A stretch of DNA of 41,956 nucleotides, taken from the NCBI GenBank assembly GCA_029210965.1, contig JARGFZ010000024.1:1-41956 (forward strand). The letters are read 5' to 3'. The stretch is from a bacterium. Lineage in GTDB: Bacteria; BMS3Abin14. The notes under the pieces were generated by a model. The model did not search any database. It saw nothing but the letters and a program-made list of their open reading frames with translations, and was not told where the DNA came from. A program made the position numbers and the translations under genes. Of the stretch, positions 8,028-16,812 are shown in pieces. Position 1 is the first letter of the stretch. The number at the start of each line of letters is the position of its first letter.

Positions 8028-8754
8028 CGTTGACCTTGTCTACATTAACGCGAGTATTGATGCACGGCCCCTCGGGTCGCCGGATAAGAACACCAATTAC
8101 CGGGATGGGATAGGTGTCCACAATACCGCTTGTAAGATCGCGCTCGCAGGCCACCCCGACAATGAGTTCCGGGTTCTTTTCCACTACCACTCTTCTTGCG
8201 AGGGACCCGCCGGTGGCCACTGTCATCTCGATCCCGAGGCGGTCCGCCATCTTCGTCAGTTCGTTGAAATCGCACTTCCCGCACTGGCGACAGTTGTTCA
8301 CGGACACGGTGATCCTGTAAGGGCATATGTCTCTCTGGACACAATGAGGCAGGAGAATAAGGATCCGTTTCGGTGGTGCCTTGAAGGAGCTTGATCTCAC
8401 CAGGTCGTTATTGATCTCAATGAAGGACCTTCGAATATCGTCTTTGGGGATACCGAGCAGCTTGCCCACACTCATGATGACGGGCAGAAGGTACCGAACG
8501 AGTATGCCCCTGAGCCATTTGGCACCCCAAACCTCTCGCCCTCTGAGGATAATGGCCACCAGAAACAGAATTCCGAGGGTGAATACCACCATGATGAAGC
8601 CGAATGCCCAGCCCCAGAAAACAGAAAGGCTTTTACCGAAGTTCTCATATCCACTGGACGGTATGTACCAGAGGATGAAAAGCCCCAGGGCAAAAACGAT
8701 TTCCAGGCTCAGCAGGAGTCCGATGAAAAGTCTTTTACGGGGTTTAATTTTCAT
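7954..8754 (-). CDS. DUF116 family membrane protein
   Basis: 266 aa. Two transmembrane segments (about 8-31 and 46-70) precede a soluble domain. This has the DUF116 cysteine pattern around residues 137-160: CVQRDICPYR, then CRQCGKCDFNEL, four to five Cys suited to a metal or Fe-S site. The remainder (VATGGSLARRVV, VGVACERDLTSG, GVLIRRPEGPC) is the conserved DUF116 core. The function is unknown. The family is regularly found beside fmt and rsmB in Deltaproteobacteria and some Firmicutes, which suggests a link with translation or with the redox state. It lies 127 bp downstream of fmt and overlaps rsmB. Confidence 0.85.
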   Translation of the reverse strand: MKIKPRKRLFIGLLLSLEIVFALGLFILWYIPSSGYENFGKSLSVFWGWAFGFIMVVFTLGILFLVAIILRGREVWGAKWLRGILVRYLLPVIMSVGKLLGIPKDDIRRSFIEINNDLVRSSSFKAPPKRILILLPHCVQRDICPYRITVSVNNCRQCGKCDFNELTKMADRLGIEMTVATGGSLARRVVVEKNPELIVGVACERDLTSGIVDTYPIPVIGVLIRRPEGPCINTRVNVDKVNDALETFMSEHSFASEKETGQTSVS

Positions 8755-8758
8755 AGGG

Positions 8759-8793
8759 TCAGAACGCAGAACGCAGAATGTAGAACGTATAAT
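8759..8793. repeat. Heptamer array (5 units)
   Basis: Units TCAGAAC, GCAGAAC, GCAGAAT, GTAGAAC, GTATAAT. It lies between the fmt stop and the DUF116 start codon, immediately upstream of the latter. Confidence 0.75.
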
Positions 8794-8881
8794 TTATAAA
8801 CAAGATGTTCTGCACTCCCTGCACCAGGTTTATCGAATTTGTCTTTGCCTTTTCGCACATACGCACTCACGCTCCACGCAC

Positions 8882-9811
8882 TCACGTGCCGAGAATTTCC
8901 CCGACCTCGACTGTGTATCCGGCGAGAAATTCCGGGATGGACATTTCCCTTTTCCCTTCCGGTTTAACAGCGAGAACATCCAATGTACCACTGCCGCAGG
9001 CTACCTGGATACCATTGGTTCTGGTGGCGATGATGGTTCCCGAGGTTGCCTGGTTCAGTTCCTCCAGGGCTCGTGCTCTGGTAATGAGCAGCCTGCTGCC
9101 GGCCCTGGTGGTATATGTACCCGGCCAGGGCGAGAAACCCCGGATCCTGTTGGCGATCTGTCCTGCTGTGAAAGACCAGTCAATAAGGCCGTCTGCCTTG
9201 GTTAACAGAGGTGCGTACGTTGCCTGGGAATTGTCCTGCGGGACGGGAGGAAGCTCTCCCTGGTAAAAGCGAAGCAGGCCCTCACGCAGGAGCTGGGCCC
9301 CTATTTGTGCGAGACGAGCTCCCAACTCTCCCGCAGTTTCCTCGCTCCCTATAGCGGTGGTTTTTTGCAGAAGGATGGGGCCTGTGTCCATCCCCTCATC
9401 CATTTGCATCAAGGTCACCCCCGTCTCTTTAAAGCCCCTGGCAATGGCCCATTGGATGGGGCCGGCTCCGCGCAGTTCCGGGAGGATGGAGGCGTGGATA
9501 TTGACACACCCCATTTTGGGTACCGTGAGGATGTTGGGGGGAAGTATTTTTCCGTAAGCCACGACCACAGCGATGTCAGGTTTGAGTTTGCGCAGGATCT
9601 CCTCGATCTCCGGAGTCCTGAGAGAGTTCGGGGTCATGGCCTCGATACCCCACTGCCCAACTTCTCGGGATATGGGGGAAGCAGTCATTTTCTGACCGCG
9701 GCCGGAAGCTTTAGGAGGCTGGGTGAGGACCCCGACGATCTGGCCAATGTCTCTTGAAGCGTGGAAGGAGGGGATAGCCAGCTGGGGACTCCCCATAAAA
9801 AGGATCCGCAT
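8882..9811 (-). CDS. fmt: Methionyl-tRNA formyltransferase
   Basis: This enzyme transfers a formyl group from 10-formyl-tetrahydrofolate to Met-tRNAfMet for translation initiation. It is 309 aa, the normal length. The N-terminal hydrolase domain carries the catalytic triad Asn104 and His106 (CVNIHASILPELRG) and Asp142 (DEGMDTGPIL). The C-terminal OB-fold-like domain begins near residue 205 (KADGLIDW; IRGFSPWPGTYT). The start ATG overlaps the def stop by one base (TGATG), so the two are translationally coupled, the classic def-fmt pair. Confidence 0.96.
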   Translation of the reverse strand: MRILFMGSPQLAIPSFHASRDIGQIVGVLTQPPKASGRGQKMTASPISREVGQWGIEAMTPNSLRTPEIEEILRKLKPDIAVVVAYGKILPPNILTVPKMGCVNIHASILPELRGAGPIQWAIARGFKETGVTLMQMDEGMDTGPILLQKTTAIGSEETAGELGARLAQIGAQLLREGLLRFYQGELPPVPQDNSQATYAPLLTKADGLIDWSFTAGQIANRIRGFSPWPGTYTTRAGSRLLITRARALEELNQATSGTIIATRTNGIQVACGSGTLDVLAVKPEGKREMSIPEFLAGYTVEVGEILGT

Positions 9812-10320
9812 CAGGATATTTGCGCCTTCATTTTTCGTGCCTGTCGATGGTAAATTTGGCGCCGGATGGCTGAAGTATGGTCAAGGAGCAGGCGTCCTTC
9901 AAGGTGATCCATTTCATGTTGTATGGCTACCGATAAAAAGTCCTCAGCGGTCAGCGTCTTTTCTTTGCCTTCCAGGTCCTGGTACTTGACTTCCAGAACC
10001 CGGGCTCTTTCAACTTCCACCGTGAATTCCGGGAGACTCAGGCAGCCCTCCTCGAAAGCGATCACTTCGGAAGAGTTCACGATTTCAGGGTTGAGAAAAA
10101 CGATTGGATCCTTTTCTCCCAGGGCAACACCAACATCCACAACAATCATTTTCAGGGAAACGCCAACCTGTGGGGCGGCAAGGCCGACACCCGGAGCTGC
10201 GTACATGGTCTCGAGCATGTCCTCGGCCAACTTGTTTAGTTCAGCGCCTCCCGGCTCGGCAGGTTTGCATTCCCTCCGAAGGACCGGATCTGGATATGTT
10301 CTTATGGATAAAAGGGGCAA
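9811..10320 (-). CDS. def: Peptide deformylase
   Basis: Removes the N-formyl group from nascent proteins. It is 169 aa, with all three family motifs intact: GVGLAAPQVG (44-53), EGCLS (91-95, metal ligand Cys93) and HEMDH (135-139, metal ligands His135 and His139, catalytic Glu136). It is first in the def-fmt unit. It is separated from priA upstream by 208 bp containing a terminator and heptamer arrays, so it probably has its own promoter. Confidence 0.97.
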   Translation of the reverse strand: MPLLSIRTYPDPVLRRECKPAEPGGAELNKLAEDMLETMYAAPGVGLAAPQVGVSLKMIVVDVGVALGEKDPIVFLNPEIVNSSEVIAFEEGCLSLPEFTVEVERARVLEVKYQDLEGKEKTLTAEDFLSVAIQHEMDHLEGRLLLDHTSAIRRQIYHRQARKMKAQIS

Positions 10321-10329
10321 TAAAACCTC

Positions 10330-10357
10330 CAGTGAACCGTGAACAGTGAATGGTGAA
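10330..10357. repeat. Heptamer array (4 units)
   Basis: Units CAGTGAA, CCGTGAA, CAGTGAA, TGGTGAA, directly upstream of the def start codon. Confidence 0.75.
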
Positions 10358-10365
10358 CAGCTAAC

Positions 10366-10392
10366 AAAAAGGGAGACACACCTCTGTCTCCC
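10366..10392 (-). terminator. Terminator between priA and def
   Basis: On the minus strand an 8-bp stem (10385-10392 with 10371-10378, GGGAGACA and complement) with a 6-nt loop is followed by five T residues (10370-10366). It would end the priA-side transcript before def. Confidence 0.7.
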
Positions 10393-10458
10393 TCCTTATT
10401 TATCATAACTCCTGATTGGGTCAAGTCAACGCCTGGCTACGGAACGCAGCCAGGCGAG

Positions 10459-10527
10459 TTTGAGGTTTGAAGTTTGGGGTTTGAAGCTGTTATTCTACGT
10501 TCTGCATTCTGCGTTCTACATTCTGCC
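10459..10527. repeat. Two heptamer arrays after priA
   Basis: 10459-10486 has four units (TTTGAGG, TTTGAAG, TTTGGGG, TTTGAAG). 10493-10527 has five (TTCTACG, TTCTGCA, TTCTGCG, TTCTACA, TTCTGCC). The second ends within 2 nt of the priA stop codon. Confidence 0.78.
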
Positions 10528-10528
10528 T

Positions 10529-12691
10529 TTAAAGCAATTGCACCGGATCCACCCTCGTCGTCACGCGCACTCCCGGCACATCCACCTTTCTTGCCGCGTG
10601 CAGTACCTTCACCAACTCCCCATGGTTTTTGGTCAGTACCAGAATGTGCCACCGGTAGCGGTTGCGTATCTTTACCAGGGGTGCGGGAGCGGGGCCGAGA
10701 ATGCGGTTGTTTTTACTCGTCGGCAGCTGTCCGGTGAGAGTGAAGGCGGCACTTGTTACCTTTTCCTCGTTGGAGCCGTCCAGAATGATCCGTCCCATAC
10801 GGCCAAAGGGTGGATAGCCGAGCATCCTGCGCGTTTCGATCTCCGCGCCGTAAAAGGCTTCGTGGTCACCTGAAAGAGCCGTGGTGATGGCGTAGTGGTC
10901 CGGTGTAAAGGTCTGGATCACAACCTTGCCGGGCCGCTCGCCCCTCCCGGCACGTCCGGCAACCTGGGTGATGATCTGAAAAGTCCTTTCGCCAGACCTG
11001 AAGTCGGGGAGGTCGAGGGCCTGCTCCGCGCTGAGGATCCCGGCGAGGGTAACGTTGGGAAAATCGTGGCCCTTGGCAAGCATCTGGGTACCCACAAGGA
11101 TGGTGGTCTCACCGGAGTCCATCCGGCGGTAGATCCCTTCCAGGGCGCCCTTTTTCCCAAGAGCGTCCCGGTCCAGACGGTCCACCGCCACACCCGGAAA
11201 GAGCTCCTTTAATCCCTTCTCCACTCCCTGGGTCCCTGTTCCAACGGGTCCCAGTTTTCTGCTTCCGCAATCGGGACATTGGTCGGGAGGGTCCTGTTTG
11301 TGACCGCAATAGTGGCAGACAGCTTTACGGTTGGCGTGAAAGGTGAGGGTAACGCTGCAGTTGGGGCAGGGCACTGTGTGGCGGCAATCGGGACACAGGA
11401 GAAAGGGGGCCAGACCTCGCCGATTTAAAAACAGCATGGCCTGTTCGCCCCTCTCGATAACCCCGGTCAGTTCATCCCGCAGGGCCATGGAAAGGGCAGG
11501 ATGGTCAAAGTCTGTCTGGGCCGGATCGGACATGTCTATCAGGATGAGATCAGGGTCTGCGGCCGGGGTAACGCGATAAGGAAGGAGAGCAAGTTGGTAC
11601 TTGCCTTCACTGGCGTTGTACCATGACTCGAAGGATGGAGTGGCTGAACCCAGGACCACCGGAATCTTTTCCAGTTGCCCTCTTTTCACCGCAACATCCC
11701 TGGCGTTATAGTTTGGGGTGTCTTCCTGGCGGAAAGAAGTATCATGTTCTTCATCCACGATGATAAGTCCAAGGTCCGGGATGGGAGCGAACACTCCCGA
11801 GCGGACTCCCACCACCAGCTTGGCCTGACCTCTCCTGACTGCCTCCCATGAGTTGGTTCTTTCAGCGATGGACATGCCGCTGTGAAGGGTCGCGACCTCT
11901 CCCGCTGCCACACCTTCAAGCCGCGAGACCAGAAGCGGGGTCAGGGAGATCTCAGGCACAAGTAGAAGAACACGTTTCCCCAACCCGATAGTATGCAGTG
12001 CGGCCCTGAGATATACCTCCGTTTTGCCGGACCCGGTCACACCCTTCAGGAGGATGACTTCAAAACGCTCTTCACTCACACCATCCGAGATACGGCCAAG
12101 AGCCTCCTCCTGGGGGAGGGTCAGTTTCCCAACGGCGTTTTCCTCGCGTCTGTAGCTGTTGGAAGGGATGGTGTTTGTAGGGGCAGGGGACAACGCGGGG
12201 GCCATAAGACCTTCCGAAACTGCTGCCTCCAGCTGTATGGAGTCGAAGCGCTCTGTGAGCATGGTCGATGTCCGCGGTCCTCTTTTGAGAGTCTCGAGTA
12301 TTTCCCGGTGAGGTGATTTTTCCTTCTCAAGGGCCTGACGGCCAGGTTCGGTGAGGACGAACTTGGGACCCTTTCCGGAGACCCCGGAAGGGGGGAGGGC
12401 CAGCCTCAGCAGCAGGCCTCCGGGACTCTGGTAATAGGATGCCGTCCATTGGGCAAGATCCACAAGCTCAGGGGAGAGGGAAGGGCCCTCGGAAAGGGCA
12501 ACGATACTTCGCGTTGGAACGGGTGAGGATTCGACAAGCTCGACGACAACGCCCGTCATGGTCCGTTTTCCAAAAGGAACATGGACGATGCTGCCTCGTG
12601 TGATTTGGCCCGCAAGGTGGGCGGGCACTTCATAGTAAAACGGGTCCTCCACAGGTCGCGGAAGAGCAACCCGGACAAAGATGGTGCTCAT
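10529..12691 (-). CDS. priA: Primosomal protein N' (replication restart helicase)
   Basis: PriA is the superfamily-2 helicase that recognises stalled forks and reloads the replisome. It is 720 aa, the usual size. It has the N-terminal 3'-DNA-binding domain (1-100), Walker A GVTGSGKT (217-224), Walker B DEEH (313-316), the GSATPS motif near 348, and a zinc-binding insert with four paired CxxC motifs (CPDCRHTVPCPNC; CHYCGHKQDPPDQCPDCG). These are followed by helicase motifs V and VI (GTQMLAKGHDFPNVTL; QVAGRAGRGERPG). The start overlaps the stop of the upstream LolA-like gene by 4 nt. Confidence 0.97.
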   Translation of the reverse strand: MSTIFVRVALPRPVEDPFYYEVPAHLAGQITRGSIVHVPFGKRTMTGVVVELVESSPVPTRSIVALSEGPSLSPELVDLAQWTASYYQSPGGLLLRLALPPSGVSGKGPKFVLTEPGRQALEKEKSPHREILETLKRGPRTSTMLTERFDSIQLEAAVSEGLMAPALSPAPTNTIPSNSYRREENAVGKLTLPQEEALGRISDGVSEERFEVILLKGVTGSGKTEVYLRAALHTIGLGKRVLLLVPEISLTPLLVSRLEGVAAGEVATLHSGMSIAERTNSWEAVRRGQAKLVVGVRSGVFAPIPDLGLIIVDEEHDTSFRQEDTPNYNARDVAVKRGQLEKIPVVLGSATPSFESWYNASEGKYQLALLPYRVTPAADPDLILIDMSDPAQTDFDHPALSMALRDELTGVIERGEQAMLFLNRRGLAPFLLCPDCRHTVPCPNCSVTLTFHANRKAVCHYCGHKQDPPDQCPDCGSRKLGPVGTGTQGVEKGLKELFPGVAVDRLDRDALGKKGALEGIYRRMDSGETTILVGTQMLAKGHDFPNVTLAGILSAEQALDLPDFRSGERTFQIITQVAGRAGRGERPGKVVIQTFTPDHYAITTALSGDHEAFYGAEIETRRMLGYPPFGRMGRIILDGSNEEKVTSAAFTLTGQLPTSKNNRILGPAPAPLVKIRNRYRWHILVLTKNHGELVKVLHAARKVDVPGVRVTTRVDPVQLL

Positions 12692-13254
12692 GGTCCGTCG
12701 CTGGACGCTATTGCGGGCAGCAGCCGTTCTACGAAAATCAGCTCATTGTCTCGCCAAACCTCTGTCCTGGAAGGGTATTTGGTTTTTTCAGAGAGTTTAA
12801 CCATGTCAAGATACAGGTAGGCCGTGCCCAGTCGTTTTTTGGACAGGATCTCTATCTTCAGGGGTAATAGCTCATCCTTGCTGATCCACAGTCGTTCACC
12901 CACACCCTCCAGGATAAAGCAGACCTTGCCGTCCAGGCGTCCCATAGTCACTGATGCGCTTTTGGACGTGACTGTGGAGAGGATCTTGGTGAGTTCTTCC
13001 GTGGGAAGGGTCAGCAAGGCGTAAGGCAGGTCCAGGGCAGTCTGGAGGCTTTCAGTGCTGCCCGGTGTTGCCGGCACAGCCAGAGTTGTCTCCTCTATAA
13101 ATTCCCCGTCCGGCCCCTCTCGCACAACCATGGCCTCAACAGGATCGGCCCTTCGAAGTGCCGCCTCCATTTTGATAAGGATCTCGGGAGCAGTGGGTGT
13201 GTAGGCAAGGGCGGCCGCTCCCAGGGTCCATGCGAGCAATGAACGCAGGATCAC
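12688..13254 (-). CDS. Secreted LolA-like protein
   Basis: 188 aa with an N-terminal signal sequence (about residues 1-17, LLAWTLGAAALAYT). It then has a mainly beta-rich sequence with alternating hydrophobic residues. The segment ERLWISKDELLPLKIEI resembles the outer-membrane lipoprotein-sorting family (LolA/LolB, DUF4292-like), where a W-D/K-xxxxLPxxxE pattern is common. A periplasmic lipid- or lipoprotein-handling role is inferred from this alone. It overlaps its neighbours by 4 nt on each side, so it is firmly part of the DUF1015-to-priA operon. Confidence 0.55.
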   Translation of the reverse strand: MILRSLLAWTLGAAALAYTPTAPEILIKMEAALRRADPVEAMVVREGPDGEFIEETTLAVPATPGSTESLQTALDLPYALLTLPTEELTKILSTVTSKSASVTMGRLDGKVCFILEGVGERLWISKDELLPLKIEILSKKRLGTAYLYLDMVKLSEKTKYPSRTEVWRDNELIFVERLLPAIASSDGP

Positions 13255-13778
13255 TCTTCCTCCTCCTCAAGCAGTTCAAGGTAGGCAGCGGCGGTGGATT
13301 CAGGGCTCGGGAGGCCGAGGACCCGGGCAAACTCAAGCACGAACCCTCTCAGATAAACAGGCGCAGGCAGATCTCCCAACCGTTCATTTTCTATGTGCTC
13401 AAGGTAGGTTGTGCGGATCCGGGTCCTGGCGGCCACATCACGGAGTGTGAGGCCAAGATCCTCCCTGCGGCGTTTCAGGTAGGTCCCGATACTTTCACCT
13501 GGCTCAGGAGGGACTGGCGCTGCTGCATTTTCCGGGGAGACGGGAGCTTCAGGGGTTGATAATCGGGAAGTGATCTCCCTGGAGATCCTCATGTACGCCC
13601 GTTCGATTTTGTCGAGCATCTCCTCCCTTTCCTCGCCTGTCATCAGGCTATACGTGGCCAGGGAGCCTTCAGCGTAAAGAGCCTTCATTTTGTGGTAGGC
13701 GCGCCGTGCCTCCTGGGGTGTGGGGTTCTCATCCAGGTCGAGAAGCAAGTAGTCCTTGCTCAGTGTATTCTGACTCAA
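13251..13778 (-). CDS. RodZ-type HTH protein with J-domain-like N-terminus
   Basis: 175 aa. Residues 10-66 look like a degenerate DnaJ domain (DYLLLDLDENPTPQEARRAYHKMKALY, without the HPD motif). A Pro/Ala/Glu linker (about 74-94) follows, then a RodZ/HTH_25 helix-turn-helix (96-158: IGTYLKRRREDLGLTLRDVA, then TYLEHIENERLGDLPAPVYLRGFV). The transmembrane helix and periplasmic domain of true RodZ are missing, and the protein ends in an acidic LEEEEE tail. It is co-translated with the ParA-like ATPase upstream and the LolA-like gene downstream (4-nt overlaps). A role in cell organisation, possibly as partner of the ATPase, is inferred. Confidence 0.7.
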   Translation of the reverse strand: MSQNTLSKDYLLLDLDENPTPQEARRAYHKMKALYAEGSLATYSLMTGEEREEMLDKIERAYMRISREITSRLSTPEAPVSPENAAAPVPPEPGESIGTYLKRRREDLGLTLRDVAARTRIRTTYLEHIENERLGDLPAPVYLRGFVLEFARVLGLPSPESTAAAYLELLEEEEE

Positions 13779-14713
13779 GCTGAACCGTCCCTGACCCCGA
13801 GGAGGTTTTTGACGATGGAGTGGATCGCTCTGGAGAAGGCTGATAAAGGGAACGAGTCAACAGCCGCCTTCCGGAATCTCACAGCTTCCCTTAATGAATC
13901 GTCCGCATCAATGTGCCCCACGCTGCGGATGCTGATGCCGAAATAATCGTGGCATGCCTGAACGATTTCGGTCCCCAGTTCGTGGTCGTCGTGCCTCCTG
14001 GCCTGGTTGACGATAATATTGGGTTTAAAGCTCCTGGCTTCCTCTTCGAGTATGTGACCTGCCTCGGGGTTGATCTGGAGCACGCTGTTGATAAGGGTCC
14101 TGGGTGACTGGATACCTCGTGCCACTTTCTCTTCCATGGCCTTGTCAATGGCCGCCGCCACCCCGGATCTCCGTGTGGCTTTTTTGAGCTTTCTGTAAAA
14201 GGCGGCCTTGATGAAATGGTATGCGTTTTCCACCGAGGTGGGTTCGGGAAGGACCACAAGGATCCCCTCGTCCGCGGAGAGGAAAAAGTCCAAAGTGTTA
14301 AAGGATGATCCGGAGCCAAGGTCCAGGAGAACATAATCTACATCAAGGGAGGTGATGTGGCGGATGAGCTTTTCCTTCTGACTGAATTTGGGATTTGCCA
14401 TCTCAAGTAAAGCTTTGGACCCGCTTATAAAGTGAAGGTTCGGGTAAGGTGTTGGAACCATCGCCTCGGCCAGCGTCTCGACCTTCCGGCTGAGAAAGTC
14501 CGTAAGGGAACGATCTGGATCGGGGATCCCCAGAATTGTGTGCAGATTGGCGCCGCCCAGATCCAGGTCCATGGCGACACAGCGCTTGCCCTGTTTGGCC
14601 AGGGAAATAGCTGTATTGGCAGTGATGACGGTCTTCCCTACGCCGCCCTTGCCACCTCCTACTGCCCATATTTGAGGTAGGGGGTTGTTCATTTCAAGGT
14701 TCAGCTTTTCCAT
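13775..14713 (-). CDS. MinD/ParA-family ATPase
   Basis: 312 aa. It has a deviant Walker A motif GGGKGGVGKT (19-28) with the signature lysine of the MinD/ParA/Mrp group, switch I-type MDLDLGGANLHTILG and Walker B VDYVLLDLGSGSS. It resembles FlhG/MinD-like orphan ATPases but is not next to minC, minE, parB or flagellar genes. Proteins of this group polymerise or dimerise with ATP to position cellular structures. The start ATG overlaps the stop of the DUF1015 gene (TAATG). Confidence 0.82.
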   Translation of the reverse strand: MEKLNLEMNNPLPQIWAVGGGKGGVGKTVITANTAISLAKQGKRCVAMDLDLGGANLHTILGIPDPDRSLTDFLSRKVETLAEAMVPTPYPNLHFISGSKALLEMANPKFSQKEKLIRHITSLDVDYVLLDLGSGSSFNTLDFFLSADEGILVVLPEPTSVENAYHFIKAAFYRKLKKATRRSGVAAAIDKAMEEKVARGIQSPRTLINSVLQINPEAGHILEEEARSFKPNIIVNQARRHDDHELGTEIVQACHDYFGISIRSVGHIDADDSLREAVRFRKAAVDSFPLSAFSRAIHSIVKNLLGVRDGSA

Positions 14714-16023
14714 TACCTCACTGAGCCATGGTCGTAGAATACGAGCCCGCTGAGGAGTTTCGGGTAGAAAAATGTAGACTTCTGGGGCATGCGTTCTTTC
14801 TCACCGGTAACCGCCACCAGGTCATCCATCCCGGTTGGCGGCATCACTACCAGAAGCTGGCCTCCGCTCCTGGCGCGGTCCATCGCCTGTTCGAGATCCT
14901 TGAAATATTCCAGGTGCTCCTGATGGCTGATCTGCTCGGATGTCATGCCCAGGCACTCCTTCATGAGAAACTGCTCGGCCAGTGTGACCTCCAGCCTCCG
15001 CACAGGAGCGGAAATCTCCGGCATCCTGGCTGCCAGATCAACATCATCCCGAAGCAGAGCCCGGCGGAAACTGTTGGTGGCGGGATCGTAGAGGATAAAC
15101 CCGCGGCCGCCCAGATCAGACGGCGCAGTTCCCGATCGGATGCTTCTTTCTTCATCACCATCCAGCGCATCGAGGGTGAAAGAGGGTGAGAGGCAATCCA
15201 GAACCTTCTGGAAGTCATAGTTGTCAAAGCTGTGAATGTGGCGATGGGTAGGAAGAATAGCGAGGCCCGGATCCTCCATTCCAACCAGGGCCATCATGAT
15301 GAAGTTGTAGCCTTTTTCCGGGCCGGGATCCGGGTCCGCCACGGCCATCTCCCCGGCATAGGTAAGAGCTGTTTCGTAGCGGTGGTGCCCGTCAGCGATA
15401 TAAAGGTTCCTGTCTTCAAGTTGCTCTGAAATGGCGCTGATAATTTCGGGTTCCACAATGACCCAGAGCCGCCGTTCGATCCCGTCCTGATCGGTGATGT
15501 CTATGGCAGGGCTGGAATTGAAGACAGGATCGAGGGTAGATCGTACGGAGGAGGCGTCTCCATCAAAGAGGGTGAATACCTGGCTCAGGTTGCCCCCGAA
15601 GGCTTTCATGATCCGGAGCCGGTCTTCCTTGGGTCCCTGGTGGGTCCTCTCGTGAGGGAAGATGCGTCCGCTTTCGAAGGGCTCCAGACGCACCCGGCCG
15701 ATGATCCCCCAGCGTTTATAGGGGGTCTCCTCTCCCGGAAGAAGGAAAGAATCCTCGATGAGATAATAACAGTGCACAGGGTCGGTGATCAGGGTTCCCT
15801 CTTTGATCCAGCGGCGCATGGTGGCCGCCTCTTCATCGTAGTCGCCAGGGGCGGAAGGGTCAGAGCCAAGGATGAGGCGGACGACGTTGAGCGGGTCCCT
15901 GGCAAGGAGTTGGGCATGCTGCTCCTTGTCTATGACATCGTAGGGCGGAGCCACTACGAGGGAAAAATCATTTACGGCTTCCGGGTTGTAACGAACTCCA
16001 GGGAAGGGTTTGATCTCGGGCAA
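14713..16023 (-). CDS. DUF1015 family protein
   Basis: A TTG start at 16023 is chosen because a perfect AGGAGG lies 6 nt upstream and the protein then begins (M)PEIKPFPGVRYNPE, the conserved N-terminus of DUF1015. An upstream ATG at 16083 would add 20 unlikely residues. That gives 436 aa. Conserved segments include APPYDVIDKEQ, GRIFPHERTHQGPKEDRL and IADGHHRYETAL. The family is related to the ParB-like SerK serine kinases, but the function of most members is unknown. It is first in the tight run that leads to priA. Confidence 0.85.
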   Translation of the reverse strand: MPEIKPFPGVRYNPEAVNDFSLVVAPPYDVIDKEQHAQLLARDPLNVVRLILGSDPSAPGDYDEEAATMRRWIKEGTLITDPVHCYYLIEDSFLLPGEETPYKRWGIIGRVRLEPFESGRIFPHERTHQGPKEDRLRIMKAFGGNLSQVFTLFDGDASSVRSTLDPVFNSSPAIDITDQDGIERRLWVIVEPEIISAISEQLEDRNLYIADGHHRYETALTYAGEMAVADPDPGPEKGYNFIMMALVGMEDPGLAILPTHRHIHSFDNYDFQKVLDCLSPSFTLDALDGDEERSIRSGTAPSDLGGRGFILYDPATNSFRRALLRDDVDLAARMPEISAPVRRLEVTLAEQFLMKECLGMTSEQISHQEHLEYFKDLEQAMDRARSGGQLLVVMPPTGMDDLVAVTGEKERMPQKSTFFYPKLLSGLVFYDHGSVR

Positions 16024-16085
16024 TGGGTACCTCCTGAGGGGAAAGGGTCCATACAAAATGACATGAAAGGGAATCTGTGGCAAGA

Positions 16086-16148
16086 GCGGAACGCTCTAAT
16101 GAGCGTTCCGCACGAGTGTAAAGTGTAGAGTGCAGGGTGTAGAGGCAG
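16086..16148. repeat. Hairpin followed by a heptamer array
   Basis: A perfect 10-bp stem (16086-16095 with 16102-16111, GCGGAACGCT and complement) has a 6-nt loop and no T-tract. It is followed by five 7-bp units at 16114-16148 (GAGTGTA, AAGTGTA, GAGTGCA, GGGTGTA, GAGGCAG). Confidence 0.7.
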
Positions 16149-16222
16149 GCCTTTAAACATCATTTGCGATATATATTGTTTACTGTTTAAATAATGGATG
16201 AATTAGTTATTAACAGGGTGCT

Positions 16223-16285
16223 CTGCACTTTATGCCTTGCACTTTGCACTCTTTCTACACTACACACTACACTTTATCTTCACAC
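16223..16285. repeat. Nine-unit heptamer array
   Basis: Units CTGCACT, TTATGCC, TTGCACT, TTGCACT, CTTTCTA, CACTACA, CACTACA, CTTTATC, TTCACAC run without a break in register. The unit sequence drifts along the array while the 7-bp step is kept. It ends 9 nt before the Shine-Dalgarno of the nitroreductase gene and so probably lies in its leader. Confidence 0.75.
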
Positions 16286-16305
16286 TCTTTTCCGGAGGAA
16301 AAACC

Positions 16306-16812
16306 ATGCATCACATGCCCACGAAGAGCATAAAGCACCGCCGCAGCGTTCGCAGCTTTGTCAGTGATCCGGTGACGGAGTCGGTTATAAATGACATCCT
16401 GGAGTGCGGGAGGCTTGCGCCCACAGCCAGGAACGTTCAGCCATGGCTTATGGGAGCCGTTACCGACCCCGAACTCAGACACCGCATTTCGGACCTTGCC
16501 GAATATGGAAAGTTTATCAGGGAAAGCCCGGTGTGTTTCACGGTGTTCACCCTGGCCGATGAGAAATACTATCTGGAGGACGGCTGCGCTGCCACCATGA
16601 ACATTATTCTGGCTGCCTCCGCCCACGGCCTTTCCACCTGCTGGGTGGCTGGCGACAAGAAAGACTACGGGCCGGCGGTGGGAGATCTGCTTCATGTCCC
16701 GAAGGAGTACACCCTGATCAGCCTGATCGCCTGCGGGTATTCAGATGAAAAACCAGATCTGCAGAAGAAGGATCTGGGAGAGGTGTCCTTTAGAGATAAG
16801 TATAAGAGCTGA
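16306..16812 (+). CDS. Nitroreductase family protein
   Basis: The ATG at 16306 has GGAGG (16294-16298) 7 nt upstream; a start at 16237 would read through the heptamer array and is rejected. The 168-aa product begins with the FMN-binding signature KHRRSVRSFVSDPV, then ILECGRLAPTARNVQPW and GLSTCWVAGDKKD. This is the short NfnB/BluB-like fold typical of anaerobes. It would reduce a nitro, quinone or similar substrate with NAD(P)H; the substrate cannot be read from the sequence. It is transcribed alone. Confidence 0.88.
   Translation: MHHMPTKSIKHRRSVRSFVSDPVTESVINDILECGRLAPTARNVQPWLMGAVTDPELRHRISDLAEYGKFIRESPVCFTVFTLADEKYYLEDGCAATMNIILAASAHGLSTCWVAGDKKDYGPAVGDLLHVPKEYTLISLIACGYSDEKPDLQKKDLGEVSFRDKYKS

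Noticed and set aside
16237-16305. Longer N-terminus for the nitroreductase
   Set aside because: It would translate the heptamer array, and the internal ATG at 16306 has a perfect Shine-Dalgarno.
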